A DNA stretch of 33,292 nucleotides, taken from positions 1-33,292 of the forward strand of contig JAKLEY010000005.1 in the NCBI GenBank assembly GCA_022711455.1. Reading direction: 5' to 3'. The notes under the pieces were generated by a model, which saw only the letters and a program-made list of their open reading frames with translations, did not search any database and had not been told where the DNA came from. Shown here piece by piece: positions 16,255 to 24,555 of the stretch (positions are counted from its first letter, which is position 1; each line of letters begins with the position of its first letter). Origin of the DNA: Candidatus Cloacimonadota bacterium. GTDB taxonomy: Bacteria > Cloacimonadota > Cloacimonadia > Cloacimonadales > Cloacimonadaceae. Position numbers and translations under genes: made by a program.

Positions 16255-17721
16255 ATGATGTTTAAAAAGCTATTGATCCTGGTTTTACTGCTGCCTGTCC
16301 TGCTGACGGGAGCTGAACTGCGGCATCTTTATACGGATGCTGAAGCCTATCCCTTGATGAAGTCTACAGTTCTGGCTCTGGATAACGCGGGGAAGCCGCT
16401 TTCCGGCTTGACTGCCTCCAATTTTGAGCTCAGTTTTGGGGGGCAAGCGGTGGATTCGCTTTCGGTGAGAAGCTTTGAGGAGACGGGGCAAGCCTTTAGC
16501 CTGATGCTCTGCATAGACGTATCCAATTCCATGAAAGGCGAGCCGCTGAGCAGCGTGAAGAAAGCGCTGCGTGATCTGGTGGAAGCCAAACGCTCCAACG
16601 ATGAATACGCCCTGGCAGTCTATGCCGGCACCTGGGTCATGCTCACGGATTTCACCCCCGAAAAAGAGCTGCTGCACAGCCGGATCAACGAACTGGCAGT
16701 GCGTTCCGGTTCCACGGCAATGTATTACAGCGCTTACAAGAGCCTGGAACAGATCAAACGCACGGCCCGCAATCCCTTCAGAGCCCTGATCCTCTTTGGT
16801 GACGGCAAGGACGAAAACCAGACCGATGCCTATACCGAGAAGGACGTGATCAGCTATTCCCGGGAACAGCAGATCCCCATATTTACTGTGGGCTACACCG
16901 CAGTGGACAAGCAGTATCTGCAAGCGCTGGAACATCTTGCGGGCGTTTGTGGCGGAACCTACGGCATGGCAGCCAATTCTGGTGAATTGAGTGCTGTCTT
17001 TGCAGGAATCTCCGCTCAATTTGTACAATCCAGCGTGCTCAGCTATCTCCCGATCGGCCTGGCAGGAGACGGAGCCCTGCACAAGCTTTCACTGATCCTG
17101 AACAGCAGTTCGGGCAATTCCACCACCAGTGCCGAGCTCAAGATCCCCTCCGGAAGACCCGCGCATCAAGGGGTCAATGTGAAGCTGAATTCAGCCCGAA
17201 AATACTGGAAATATGCCATTTTAATCCTATTTGCAGGTCTTGTGGTCCTGGGAATCTGGCTCAAGATCGTCTACTGGCCCCGTAAAAAAGCTCAAGCAAG
17301 TCCTCCCCCTCCCCCGATCAAGCCTGATCTTGTCGCAGTCAAACCTAAAGCACCTGCTCCAATAGCCCCGGAACGTGAACGCACCATGATCCTCACCCCG
17401 GGAACCAAACCTTCAGTGCAGCAGACAGCAGCCGGACTGAGGATGGAGATCCTCATCGGACCGGATGCCGGAAAGGTCTTCAACATCAATGCCGGAGGAG
17501 CCTCGATCGGCAGAGCGAGTGACAATCAGATTGTATTGACGGATGACACTGTTTCCGGGCATCATGCCAAAATCTACTTTGCCAATGGGCAGTTTATCGT
17601 GGAAGAAGTGCGCGCCACCAATGGCATCTTTATCAATGGGATAAAGACTTCCCGGGCCGCGCTGAGCGGAAACACGACCTTCAAATTCGGAGCCTCGGAA
17701 GGGGCCTTCACTCCTTATTAA
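16255..17721 (+). CDS. Membrane VWA-domain protein with cytoplasmic FHA domain
   Basis: 488 residues with tandem ATG starts after GGGGAGAAA. Signal peptide 1-19, a periplasmic von Willebrand A domain at ~80-260 with MIDAS-like D88-V-S-N-S92, T154 and D183 ('FGDGKDE'), one transmembrane helix (~318-341), a proline-rich linker (346-372), and a C-terminal FHA domain (~395-488) with 'SIGRASDNQIVLTD', 'VSGHHAKIYF' and 'ATNGIFING'. With an N-terminal signal, topology is periplasmic VWA and cytoplasmic FHA. A threonine site 'ERTMI' (T377) precedes the FHA domain. It would couple an envelope ligand or metal-dependent interaction to phosphothreonine recognition inside. Eight bases after the FHA gene and 12 before the phosphatase: one operon. 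Confidence 0.92.
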   Translation: MMFKKLLILVLLLPVLLTGAELRHLYTDAEAYPLMKSTVLALDNAGKPLSGLTASNFELSFGGQAVDSLSVRSFEETGQAFSLMLCIDVSNSMKGEPLSSVKKALRDLVEAKRSNDEYALAVYAGTWVMLTDFTPEKELLHSRINELAVRSGSTAMYYSAYKSLEQIKRTARNPFRALILFGDGKDENQTDAYTEKDVISYSREQQIPIFTVGYTAVDKQYLQALEHLAGVCGGTYGMAANSGELSAVFAGISAQFVQSSVLSYLPIGLAGDGALHKLSLILNSSSGNSTTSAELKIPSGRPAHQGVNVKLNSARKYWKYAILILFAGLVVLGIWLKIVYWPRKKAQASPPPPPIKPDLVAVKPKAPAPIAPERERTMILTPGTKPSVQQTAAGLRMEILIGPDAGKVFNINAGGASIGRASDNQIVLTDDTVSGHHAKIYFANGQFIVEEVRATNGIFINGIKTSRAALSGNTTFKFGASEGAFTPY

Positions 17722-17733
17722 ATTCGGGGTTTT

Positions 17734-18846
17734 ATGGAAGAGCAAACAGTCCATCTGCCAATGACTTACCAGATCGGGAACAAATCCGACACCGGGAAAG
17801 TGCGCAAGCAAAACCAGGACTATTTTGGCAAATACGGCGGCAGCTACGGAGATCTGCTCATCGTCTGTGACGGCATGGGCGGATATTTTGGAGGAGAGCT
17901 GGCAGCGCAGATCGCGGTTGAAAGCATTTCCGCTCACTTTACCGATCTTGGCGAGGATTACGATCCTGAACTGGTCTTGAAACAAAGCCTGCTCTATGCA
18001 CAGAACAGGATCGAAGACTATAAGATAGATCATCCGGAAGTCTCAGACATGGGCACCACAGCGGTGGTCCTGCTGCTGCATGAGGGGCAGTTCTGGTATG
18101 CCTGGGTGGGAGACAGCCGCATCTACCTGGCACGTGAAGGCAATATCCAGCGGCTGAGCACGGATCACTCCTATGTTCAGGATCTGATCGAGCAAGGCTT
18201 GATCGAGCCTTCAGAGGCAGCCACCCATCCACAGCGGAACATTATCACCCGGGCTTTGGGCACTCAGAATTTTGAGGCGGAGATCCGGGGACCCTTCAAG
18301 CTGGTGCCGGATGACCGTATACTTTTGTGCAGCGATGGTTTGCATGGCTATTTCAGCGACAGTGAATTGCTGCGTTTTCTGCAGCTGGAAGCTCAGGAAG
18401 CCTGCAACCAACTGGTAGATGAAGCCAATGCCAGAGGCGGCGCGGATAATATCACTCTCCAGATCGTGCGGGCTGATCACATCATGAGTTCCTCGCCCGA
18501 AACCGGTTTGAAGAAATACAATGCCATCACCCTCGCTCTGATGGGGCTCACTGTCCTGCTTTTCACGGTTGCCATGATCTCCGGGATCGTGATCTATTCC
18601 AAAAGTTTGTCCACCCGGGAACAACTGAGCCTTTCCGCCAAGAATAAGCACGTGGCAGATTCTCTCAAAGCGGCCCGGGCAGAAGCAGAAAAGTTCAAGC
18701 AGGATGAAGCTCAGGCACTCAAAGAAAGAGCACAGGATGAAGCTCTTGCTAAACGCCGGGCTCTGCGACTCAAACGGGAAGCCGAAGAAAGAGCCAGGAT
18801 CGCGGACAGCCTCAAAAAAGCCTCTGAAGCAGGCGGAACGGAATAG
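17734..18846 (+). CDS. Membrane-anchored PP2C-family Ser/Thr phosphatase
   Basis: 370 residues. The PP2C domain (~12-248) keeps the metal and catalytic motifs: 'VRKQNQDYF' (R24, D29), 'CDGMGG' (45-50), 'MGTTAVV' (106-112), 'VGDSRIYL' (125-132), 'CSDGLHGY' (199-206) and 'GGADNITL' (235-242). It should remove phosphate from Ser/Thr using Mn2+ or Mg2+. Unlike simple PrpC/Stp enzymes it continues into a transmembrane helix (~264-288) and a charged Ala/Lys/Glu-rich coiled coil (~300-365), which on a simple reading lies in the periplasm. It probably reverses phosphorylation of the two FHA proteins upstream. Three bases separate it from the next gene. Catalytic call firm, topology inferred. Confidence 0.94.
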   Translation: MEEQTVHLPMTYQIGNKSDTGKVRKQNQDYFGKYGGSYGDLLIVCDGMGGYFGGELAAQIAVESISAHFTDLGEDYDPELVLKQSLLYAQNRIEDYKIDHPEVSDMGTTAVVLLLHEGQFWYAWVGDSRIYLAREGNIQRLSTDHSYVQDLIEQGLIEPSEAATHPQRNIITRALGTQNFEAEIRGPFKLVPDDRILLCSDGLHGYFSDSELLRFLQLEAQEACNQLVDEANARGGADNITLQIVRADHIMSSSPETGLKKYNAITLALMGLTVLLFTVAMISGIVIYSKSLSTREQLSLSAKNKHVADSLKAARAEAEKFKQDEAQALKERAQDEALAKRRALRLKREAEERARIADSLKKASEAGGTE

Positions 18847-18849
18847 ATA

Positions 18850-19326
18850 ATGGCAGATTGGAAGCGGAATCTGTTCTTTCAGGTTCGCTGGTGGCATCTG
18901 CTCTGGCTGGGCCTGATCATAAGTGTGACTATTTTTGGGGTTTGGAGCCTGACCCATTCCCGGGCTCAGATCCGGCTGATCCGCGTCGATGATCTCAGCG
19001 GGGCTCACGTGGCAAGGATTGGTCTTTCGAGCAGGCTTCCCTTTCGCTACACGATCGAACCCTTCCATGCGGAAGTATGGCGGGATGACGTTCTCTGTCT
19101 GCGTTTCCAGCCCTTCGACGGAATACGGCAGATCAGCCCAGGTGAAGAGACCGAATTGCTGCTGGTCTTCAATCTGGAGGACGTCTCAGCTGCCCCGCAG
19201 GCAAATAATCAACAAAACTACAAGCTCAAAGCCATCATCCCGCTCACTGTGCTCGGGATTACCCGGGCTGAGAGCTTTCAAGCAAGTTTCAGCTCTGCCG
19301 ATACTGAAGTCAAGCTCATCCCCTAA
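18850..19326 (+). CDS. Small single-pass membrane protein of unknown function
   Basis: 158 residues. A basic N-terminus (MADWKRNLFFQVRWW) leads to one transmembrane helix (~15-34), then a ~120-residue domain rich in beta strands ('AQIRLIRVDDLSG', 'FRYTIEPFHAEVWRDDVLCLRF', 'EETELLLVFNLEDV', 'NYKLKAIIPLTVLG') that would be periplasmic. I do not recognise a family. It sits 3 bp after the PP2C gene and 3 bp before the ABC ATPase, so it is translated with them and could be an envelope partner of the phosphatase coiled coil or the VWA protein. Confidence 0.78.
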   Translation: MADWKRNLFFQVRWWHLLWLGLIISVTIFGVWSLTHSRAQIRLIRVDDLSGAHVARIGLSSRLPFRYTIEPFHAEVWRDDVLCLRFQPFDGIRQISPGEETELLLVFNLEDVSAAPQANNQQNYKLKAIIPLTVLGITRAESFQASFSSADTEVKLIP

Positions 19327-19329
19327 GCT

Positions 19330-20115
19330 ATGATCAGCCTCGAATCAGTCAGCTGTTCCTACGCCACCCGTCCTGTGCTGGATTCACTTTCTGCCAGGCT
19401 CAATGCTTCGGATTTTACGATAATCATCGGTCCCAATGGAGCCGGGAAATCTACTCTGTTCAATGCCATAATGGGTTTCATGCCCCTGAACTCCGGCAGG
19501 ATCAGGATCTTTGACCGGGATCTGCGGGACTACAGCAGGCTGGAACTAGCCAGGCTGATCTCCTTTGTGCCTCAGGAATCGAGCTTTACTTTTGATTATC
19601 GGGTGGAAGAGCTGGTCTTGATGGGTCGTTATCCGCATCTTGGTTTGATGCAATCCTGGGGAGAAACTGATCGCCTCGTTGCCGCCAAAGCTTTGCAAAG
19701 CATGGGTTTGGATGGATTTGGGGAGCGCTGGTATTCCCGGCTTTCCGGAGGCGAAAAACAGCGGGTGCTGATCGCCAGAGCGCTGGCGCAGGAAACCCGC
19801 TTTATATTTTTGGATGAGAGCCTGTCCCAACTGGACATAAACTTTCAGCTGGAGATCATGAATCTGCTGCAAAAAGTACATCGAGAGAGCGGTCAGAGCA
19901 TCGTTCTGATCTCGCACAACCTCAATCTGGCAGCGAATTATGCCAGCCGGCTGATCTTCCTTAAAGAGGGCAGAATTCTTGCTGAGGGGAGTCCGGACGC
20001 CTTGATGAACCCGGCAGAGCTAAGGGACCTGTTCGGTCTGGAACTCCGGACCGCGCTCAACCCGCTATCCGGCAGGATGAACATCGTTTACCCGGGGGCG
20101 GCAAAAAACCTTTAA
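19330..20115 (+). CDS. ABC transporter ATPase of the iron/cobalamin (FecE/BtuD) type
   Basis: 261 residues, the usual size. Walker A is 'GPNGAGKST' (34-42), Q-loop Q82, signature 'LSGGEKQ' (138-144), Walker B 'FIFLDE' (D162, E163), D-loop 'SQLD', and H-loop His196. The segment 'VEELVLMGRYPHLGL' is typical of siderophore, haem and cobalamin importers. The residues after Walker B read 'ESLSQLD' rather than 'EPTSALD', a mild change. No permease or binding protein is adjacent, which is unusual; the partner must be elsewhere or the gene is a captured orphan. It ends the signalling operon, and its TAA overlaps the TAA of hisC on the other strand. Confidence 0.92.
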   Translation: MISLESVSCSYATRPVLDSLSARLNASDFTIIIGPNGAGKSTLFNAIMGFMPLNSGRIRIFDRDLRDYSRLELARLISFVPQESSFTFDYRVEELVLMGRYPHLGLMQSWGETDRLVAAKALQSMGLDGFGERWYSRLSGGEKQRVLIARALAQETRFIFLDESLSQLDINFQLEIMNLLQKVHRESGQSIVLISHNLNLAANYASRLIFLKEGRILAEGSPDALMNPAELRDLFGLELRTALNPLSGRMNIVYPGAAKNL

Positions 20116-21185
20116 ACTCCGCAGAATTCCTTGATCTTCTCCAGCAGATAGGCGGTGTCATCCGCGCAGCTGAGAGTGGCTCGCAGACAGTTCTTCAAAC
20201 GCCGGTGAGCGCCCACATCCCGCACCGAAATCCCCTTATCCTGCAGATATTGAAAGAGTTGCGGAGTTCTATCCCCGATCGTGAAGGTGAGGAAATTGGT
20301 GTGGGAGGGATGGACCGTGAGCCCCGGAATGGCCTTTAGCTCCTGATAGACCTCATCCCGCAGCTTGATGGTGTCCAGCACTAAAGCGCAAAAGACCGGC
20401 ACATTTTCCAGGATCGTGAGGGCAAAAGCCTGGCTTAAAATACTGCTGTGGAAAGTGGTAAAGACCTTTTTGAGATTGTAGATGTTGTTGGCGGAAGAGA
20501 TGGCATAGCCAAAACGCAGACCCGCTCCCGAAAAGGCCTTGGAAAAACTGCGGGTCAGGATCAGGTTGGGGTGCTCACCCAGCTCTCCGGCAAAGGTGGA
20601 ATCCGAGAATTCATAGTAGGTTTCATCGATCAGCACTAATTTCTGGGGCAGTGCGTCCACGATCTCCCTCAGCTGTTCCTTCTCATAGAGATTTCCGCTG
20701 GGGTTATTGGGATTGCAGAGGATGGCAAGCTTGCAATTAGGATCGCTTGCCAAATCCAGATAAGCCCGCGTGTCAAAGCTGAAGTCTTCATTCAGCTCCA
20801 AAAACTTGATCTTCAGACCCACGGCGTCGCAAAAGGTCTTGTAGTCAAAGTAGGAGGGAGCCAGGCTGACCGCAAATGCCTCTTCATTCTCGCGCACGGA
20901 GAGGAAGATGTGATAGAGCATGTCGTCCGCGCCGTTACCCCAGGCCACGTTCTCCGGCTTGACCCCGCAACCGATATAATCCGCGAGTTTTTGGTTCAGT
21001 TCCGGGGTGAGAGGGGAGAGATAGCGGTTCAGGCGCACATCCTTCATCCTTGCCAGAAACTGATCTTTGATCGCCTGATAGGGATCCAGGCAGCTTTCGT
21101 TCAAACACATCATCCGCTCACGGATGGGCACGGTCACGGTCGGGGGCTCCAAGGCCTTCAAATCGGTGCGAAATAATCTATCCAT
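20112..21185 (-). CDS. hisC: Histidinol-phosphate aminotransferase
   Basis: 357 residues, normal for the family. It transfers the amino group of glutamate to imidazole-acetol phosphate in histidine synthesis, using PLP, in the cytoplasm. Key features: 'LNESCLDPY' N-terminal motif, 'WGNGADDML' (82-90), 'CNPNNPSG' (157-164), 'LIDETYYEF' (185-193), and the PLP lysine K216 in 'TRSFSKAFSGAGLRFGY', with R335 in 'LRATLS'. It stands alone without other his genes. A class-I aminotransferase with aromatic or cobalamin-pathway (CobD) specificity is the main alternative. Convergent with the ABC ATPase, with the two stops sharing bases in TTTAAA. Confidence 0.88.
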   Translation of the reverse strand: MDRLFRTDLKALEPPTVTVPIRERMMCLNESCLDPYQAIKDQFLARMKDVRLNRYLSPLTPELNQKLADYIGCGVKPENVAWGNGADDMLYHIFLSVRENEEAFAVSLAPSYFDYKTFCDAVGLKIKFLELNEDFSFDTRAYLDLASDPNCKLAILCNPNNPSGNLYEKEQLREIVDALPQKLVLIDETYYEFSDSTFAGELGEHPNLILTRSFSKAFSGAGLRFGYAISSANNIYNLKKVFTTFHSSILSQAFALTILENVPVFCALVLDTIKLRDEVYQELKAIPGLTVHPSHTNFLTFTIGDRTPQLFQYLQDKGISVRDVGAHRRLKNCLRATLSCADDTAYLLEKIKEFCGV

Positions 21186-21215
21186 GATAATTCTCCAATT
21201 ATTAGTTGTTTAGAG

Positions 21216-21244
21216 AATCTAACACGTTTCGGCTCCAATGGCAA
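21216..21244 (-). promoter_or_regulatory. Candidate sigma70-type promoter of hisC
   Basis: On the minus strand TTGCCA (21239-21244) is separated by 17 bases from TAGATT (21216-21221), ~30 bp upstream of the hisC ATG. The match is 5/6 for the -35 and 4/6 for the -10 with ideal spacing, and GGAGAA precedes the start codon. Confidence 0.5.
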
Positions 21245-21255
21245 GTCTGGATTCC

Positions 21256-21362
21256 TGAATGTACCGGCGCTCGCCGTAGCGCCGATCCTGGAATTGTCCT
21301 GAAAGCTTTTAAGATAGGCGGTACAGCGACCGCCTGTACAGCACAGCGATCGCCTGTACAAC
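21256..21362. repeat. Hairpin elements between hisC and the GLUG-protein gene
   Basis: Several hairpins: GGCGCT-CGCCGT-AGCGCC near 21269-21286, then GGCGGT-ACAGCG-ACCGCC near 21318-21335 and a related GCGATCGC copy near 21345-21352. The last two share the word 'cgcctgtaca'. They have the same layout (a GTA-type edge, 6-8 bp stem, 4-7 base loop) as elements elsewhere in the window. The gap 21186-21510 contains no gene I can support. Confidence 0.65.
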
Positions 21363-21510
21363 GATTGTTCAAAAAAACATTTGCCTGATCTGATAAACTG
21401 CCTTAACATATACAAGCCGCCGTAATAACATAGTAATTTGGTATGTGATGCAATGTTGTGCTCTCAAGTGTTATTGACATGCGGTTTTAGACCTAAACTG
21501 GAGTTTTATC

Positions 21511-24387
21511 ATGAAAATATATAAACCGGCATTAGTAATGCTGCTCGGTCTGTTATGGCCGGCAATTTCGCTCTTCGGACAGTTTGGAGGAGGGCTGGGA
21601 ACACAGGCGAGTCCTTACCAGATTTCCACTATAGTTCATCTGAACAATATCCGGGACAGCTTCTTGAGCGCAAGGTTCATCCAGATGGCGGATATAGACA
21701 TGTCCGTGACCAACCCTGTTAACGTCTCAGAGTGGGTAAGCGGTTCGGCCTACAGCGTTGGTAACTTCGTAAGGTACAGCAGTTCCGGTTTCACATACAT
21801 CTGCAATCTGGCCACGAATTCCGCTCTTCCCACAAACACAGCGTTCTGGACCCCTATGTGGGAAAGCGCCAAGGGCTGGAAGCCGATCGGAGATGCCACC
21901 ACTGCTTTCACGGGGGTTTACAACGGCAACGGCAAGGTGGTTTCCAATCTCTATATCAACCGCAAAGCCTCCCCCGTGGCGGATAACGTTAACCCAACAG
22001 ACGGAGAAGACAACGTGGGGCTGTTTGGGTTCCTGAGAAACAGCCCAAGCGCTGACGCTGTGATCAGAAATCTTGGCGTGCTCAACCCCAATGTCTCAGG
22101 AAGACGTGCCACCGGTAGTCTGGTGGGCAGAAATCTCCTGCCCTATTCCACTCCTGCGCCCGCCTTTACTGTCATCATCGAGAATTGCTATGCCATCCCC
22201 AGCGGAGGCAGTGCCACGGTCAGCGGTTTCGGAGCCACGGGAGGTTTGGTCGGTGCCAATAACAGCGACCGCAAACAGCAGGTACCCGTGGTCCGCTATT
22301 CCTATGCCAATGTTACTGTTTCATCCACTCACCCCACAAACAGTTTCCGCAACCCCAACGATGAGACCGCGGTCAACGGAATCTTCAATCCTTATAACAT
22401 CAAATATGGTGGATTGGTAGGCTGCAACGAAAACGGCCTCACCCAGGACAGCTTTGCCAGAGGCAACGTTACAGGTGGAGACAGGGTTGGCGGTCTGGTG
22501 GGCTGCACCATCAGCGGAGCCATCTTCCGCAGTTATTCCACCGGAACTGTTGCCCGGGGGATCGCTCCCGGTGATTGGGAAGGCGGGATCGGCGGTTTGG
22601 TTGGCAGAGTGGTGGGAAAGCTTCCCAGCGGATTGGGAGGCACGAACTCCCAGGCCAATTCAGTGCAGGATTCCTATTGGGACACTGTGACTTCCAATTT
22701 CCCCACCTCCCCCGGCGGAACTGGCAGAGTGACCTCGATCATGAAGACTCAGAGCAATTTCGTCAATTGGGATTTTGTGAATGTTTGGGGCATCGATCTT
22801 AGCGGTGCCATAAACAACGGCTATCCCTATCTGCGTGCCAATCCCAGCTCAGCTTTTTATTATCGCAGCCTGGCTACGGGGGGATGGAACAGCCTTTCCA
22901 GCTGGGAGTATTCAGCCGATAACAGCATCTGGAATCCGGCAGTAGTGATCCCGGATCACTCCAATTCACTGGCTATCACTATTCGCAGCCCGCATACCCT
23001 AAGCCTGGTCAGCGACGTGATCGCGGATCAGATGACAATAGCTTCGGGAGGGATCCTCATCATCCCCGTGAGCCGCACGCTGACTGTGTTCAACGGGGTC
23101 GGGGATGACCTGACCATCAACGGCGATCTGCAAGTTGCGGGCATCATGATAATGGATCTCAGTTCCACTCTGATCATCAATGGCCAGCTGACGATAACCG
23201 GTAATCTGCAAATCGATCCGCTTGCCCTTGCCACAGCCGGACCCTCTTCCACCATCACTTTCAACGGCAGCCTTGCCCAAAACACAGGCTCTCAGTTCCC
23301 CACCATTCTCAACAACCTGATCCTGAACAATCCCGCCGGAGTGAGCTTTTCCAATCCGCTCACCATCAACGGGACGCTCAGTGTGCTCAGCGGAAGCTAT
23401 ACCGGCAGCGGAACTCCGGATGGTTATCACTCTCCCGCTCTAAACTACCTGGAGATCTTTGAGACCGGATCCAATATCAGCGGATTCTCTGCTGCCACAG
23501 CCAATCCCAATCTCTTCCCAAACCGCATCAATCGCAGCTGGAACCTGAGCGGAACCTGGAGCGGTGCCAAGACTGTGCGCTTCTACTGGACTTCAGCAGA
23601 TGACAACAGTTATGACTGGACCGGTAAGACTCCCGCAGCCTGGGAAGGCACTGCAAAGTTCAATGCCACAGACTGGGATCTTTCTGCCAACCCACGTTGG
23701 ATAGAAGTCTCCAGCTCCAGCTTTGCTGCCAGCAAGGGAAGCTGGACCATCGGATTGAACAGCGAACAGACTCTGCCCGTGGAGCTTAGCTCATTCACAG
23801 CCAGCGCCAGCATCTCCAATTTTGCGCTCCTGCAGTGGATCACCCAATCCGAAACTAACGTCTCCGGCTTCAGGATCTACCGCAACAGCTCTCCCGATCT
23901 GGAGACAGCTCAGATCTTGAACGTCTTCATAGCTGCCACAAACAGCTCCCAAACTCAGAGCTATGTCTATGAGGACAAGGAGATCACGAGCAGCGGAACC
24001 TGGTATTACTGGCTGGAAAACGTCGATCTGGACGGAGGAAATGCCATTCACGGACCCGTTTCGGTCAGGATCGAAGCGACCGGTGGACAGGGGATTCCCG
24101 GAGTCGTGCTCAAAGACGGGATCGAACGCGTTTACCCTAATCCCTTCAATCCCAGCACCACCATCAGCTATCAGGTCAAAAGCACTGCTGAGCTAAAGCT
24201 GGAGATCTTCAATTCCAAAGGCCAGCTGGTGCGCAGACTCTTTTCCGGCAGCAAATCCCCGGGCGTCCACAAAGTGAATTGGGATGGCAGAGATGAGCAA
24301 GGCAGAGCCGGAGCCAGCGGGGTCTACCTCCTCAGAGCCAAAATCGGGAACAACAGCTATCAAACGCGCTTGACCCTGAGCAAATGA
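21511..24387 (+). CDS. Large secreted GLUG-repeat protein with inserted CBM5/12-like domain and T9SS sorting domain
   Basis: 958 residues, GGAG 9 bases before the ATG. Signal peptide to ~23. 'GGLGTQASPYQISTIVHLNNI' and 'ARFIQMADIDMSV' are the classic opening of GLUG beta-helix proteins. Residues ~73-117 ('SAYSVGNFVRYSSSGFTYIC...NTAFWTPMW') resemble a chitin-binding CBM5/12 module inserted before the helix resumes at 'GWKPIGD'. GLUG motifs ('VGLFGFL', 'TGGLVGAN', 'YGGLVGCN', 'VGGLVGCT', 'IGGLVGRV') run to ~375. Next come a long beta-rich region and a fibronectin-like domain opening with 'LPVELSSFTA'. The sorting domain (~870-958) has 'VYPNPFNPSTTISYQVK', 'LEIFNSKGQLVRRL', 'GRAGASGVYLLR'. Probably a surface adhesin; ligand unproven. 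Confidence 0.93.
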   Translation: MKIYKPALVMLLGLLWPAISLFGQFGGGLGTQASPYQISTIVHLNNIRDSFLSARFIQMADIDMSVTNPVNVSEWVSGSAYSVGNFVRYSSSGFTYICNLATNSALPTNTAFWTPMWESAKGWKPIGDATTAFTGVYNGNGKVVSNLYINRKASPVADNVNPTDGEDNVGLFGFLRNSPSADAVIRNLGVLNPNVSGRRATGSLVGRNLLPYSTPAPAFTVIIENCYAIPSGGSATVSGFGATGGLVGANNSDRKQQVPVVRYSYANVTVSSTHPTNSFRNPNDETAVNGIFNPYNIKYGGLVGCNENGLTQDSFARGNVTGGDRVGGLVGCTISGAIFRSYSTGTVARGIAPGDWEGGIGGLVGRVVGKLPSGLGGTNSQANSVQDSYWDTVTSNFPTSPGGTGRVTSIMKTQSNFVNWDFVNVWGIDLSGAINNGYPYLRANPSSAFYYRSLATGGWNSLSSWEYSADNSIWNPAVVIPDHSNSLAITIRSPHTLSLVSDVIADQMTIASGGILIIPVSRTLTVFNGVGDDLTINGDLQVAGIMIMDLSSTLIINGQLTITGNLQIDPLALATAGPSSTITFNGSLAQNTGSQFPTILNNLILNNPAGVSFSNPLTINGTLSVLSGSYTGSGTPDGYHSPALNYLEIFETGSNISGFSAATANPNLFPNRINRSWNLSGTWSGAKTVRFYWTSADDNSYDWTGKTPAAWEGTAKFNATDWDLSANPRWIEVSSSSFAASKGSWTIGLNSEQTLPVELSSFTASASISNFALLQWITQSETNVSGFRIYRNSSPDLETAQILNVFIAATNSSQTQSYVYEDKEITSSGTWYYWLENVDLDGGNAIHGPVSVRIEATGGQGIPGVVLKDGIERVYPNPFNPSTTISYQVKSTAELKLEIFNSKGQLVRRLFSGSKSPGVHKVNWDGRDEQGRAGASGVYLLRAKIGNNSYQTRLTLSK

Positions 24388-24555
24388 TGATTTGTGGCAG
24401 AATGTCCACAGCTATTGTAAGCGGAGCAGATAGACTGAACAGAATTCACTTGCCATAATTCAAGAGCTTGCTTCATATTGCTTTAGAGCTGTTAGGCAGG
24501 GTTGGTTCACCGCACCCGGAGAGCAGCCCTGCCCGAGAGCTCAAAGGAGATCAAG

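Noticed and set aside
18211-19068. 285-residue antisense frame across the phosphatase and membrane-protein genes
   Set aside because: It spans two tightly coupled sense genes; lack of stops follows from their codon use.
21474-21500. TTGACA upstream of the GLUG-protein gene as a promoter
   Set aside because: No -10 box at acceptable spacing; TAAACT is only ~14 bases away and the leader would be very short.
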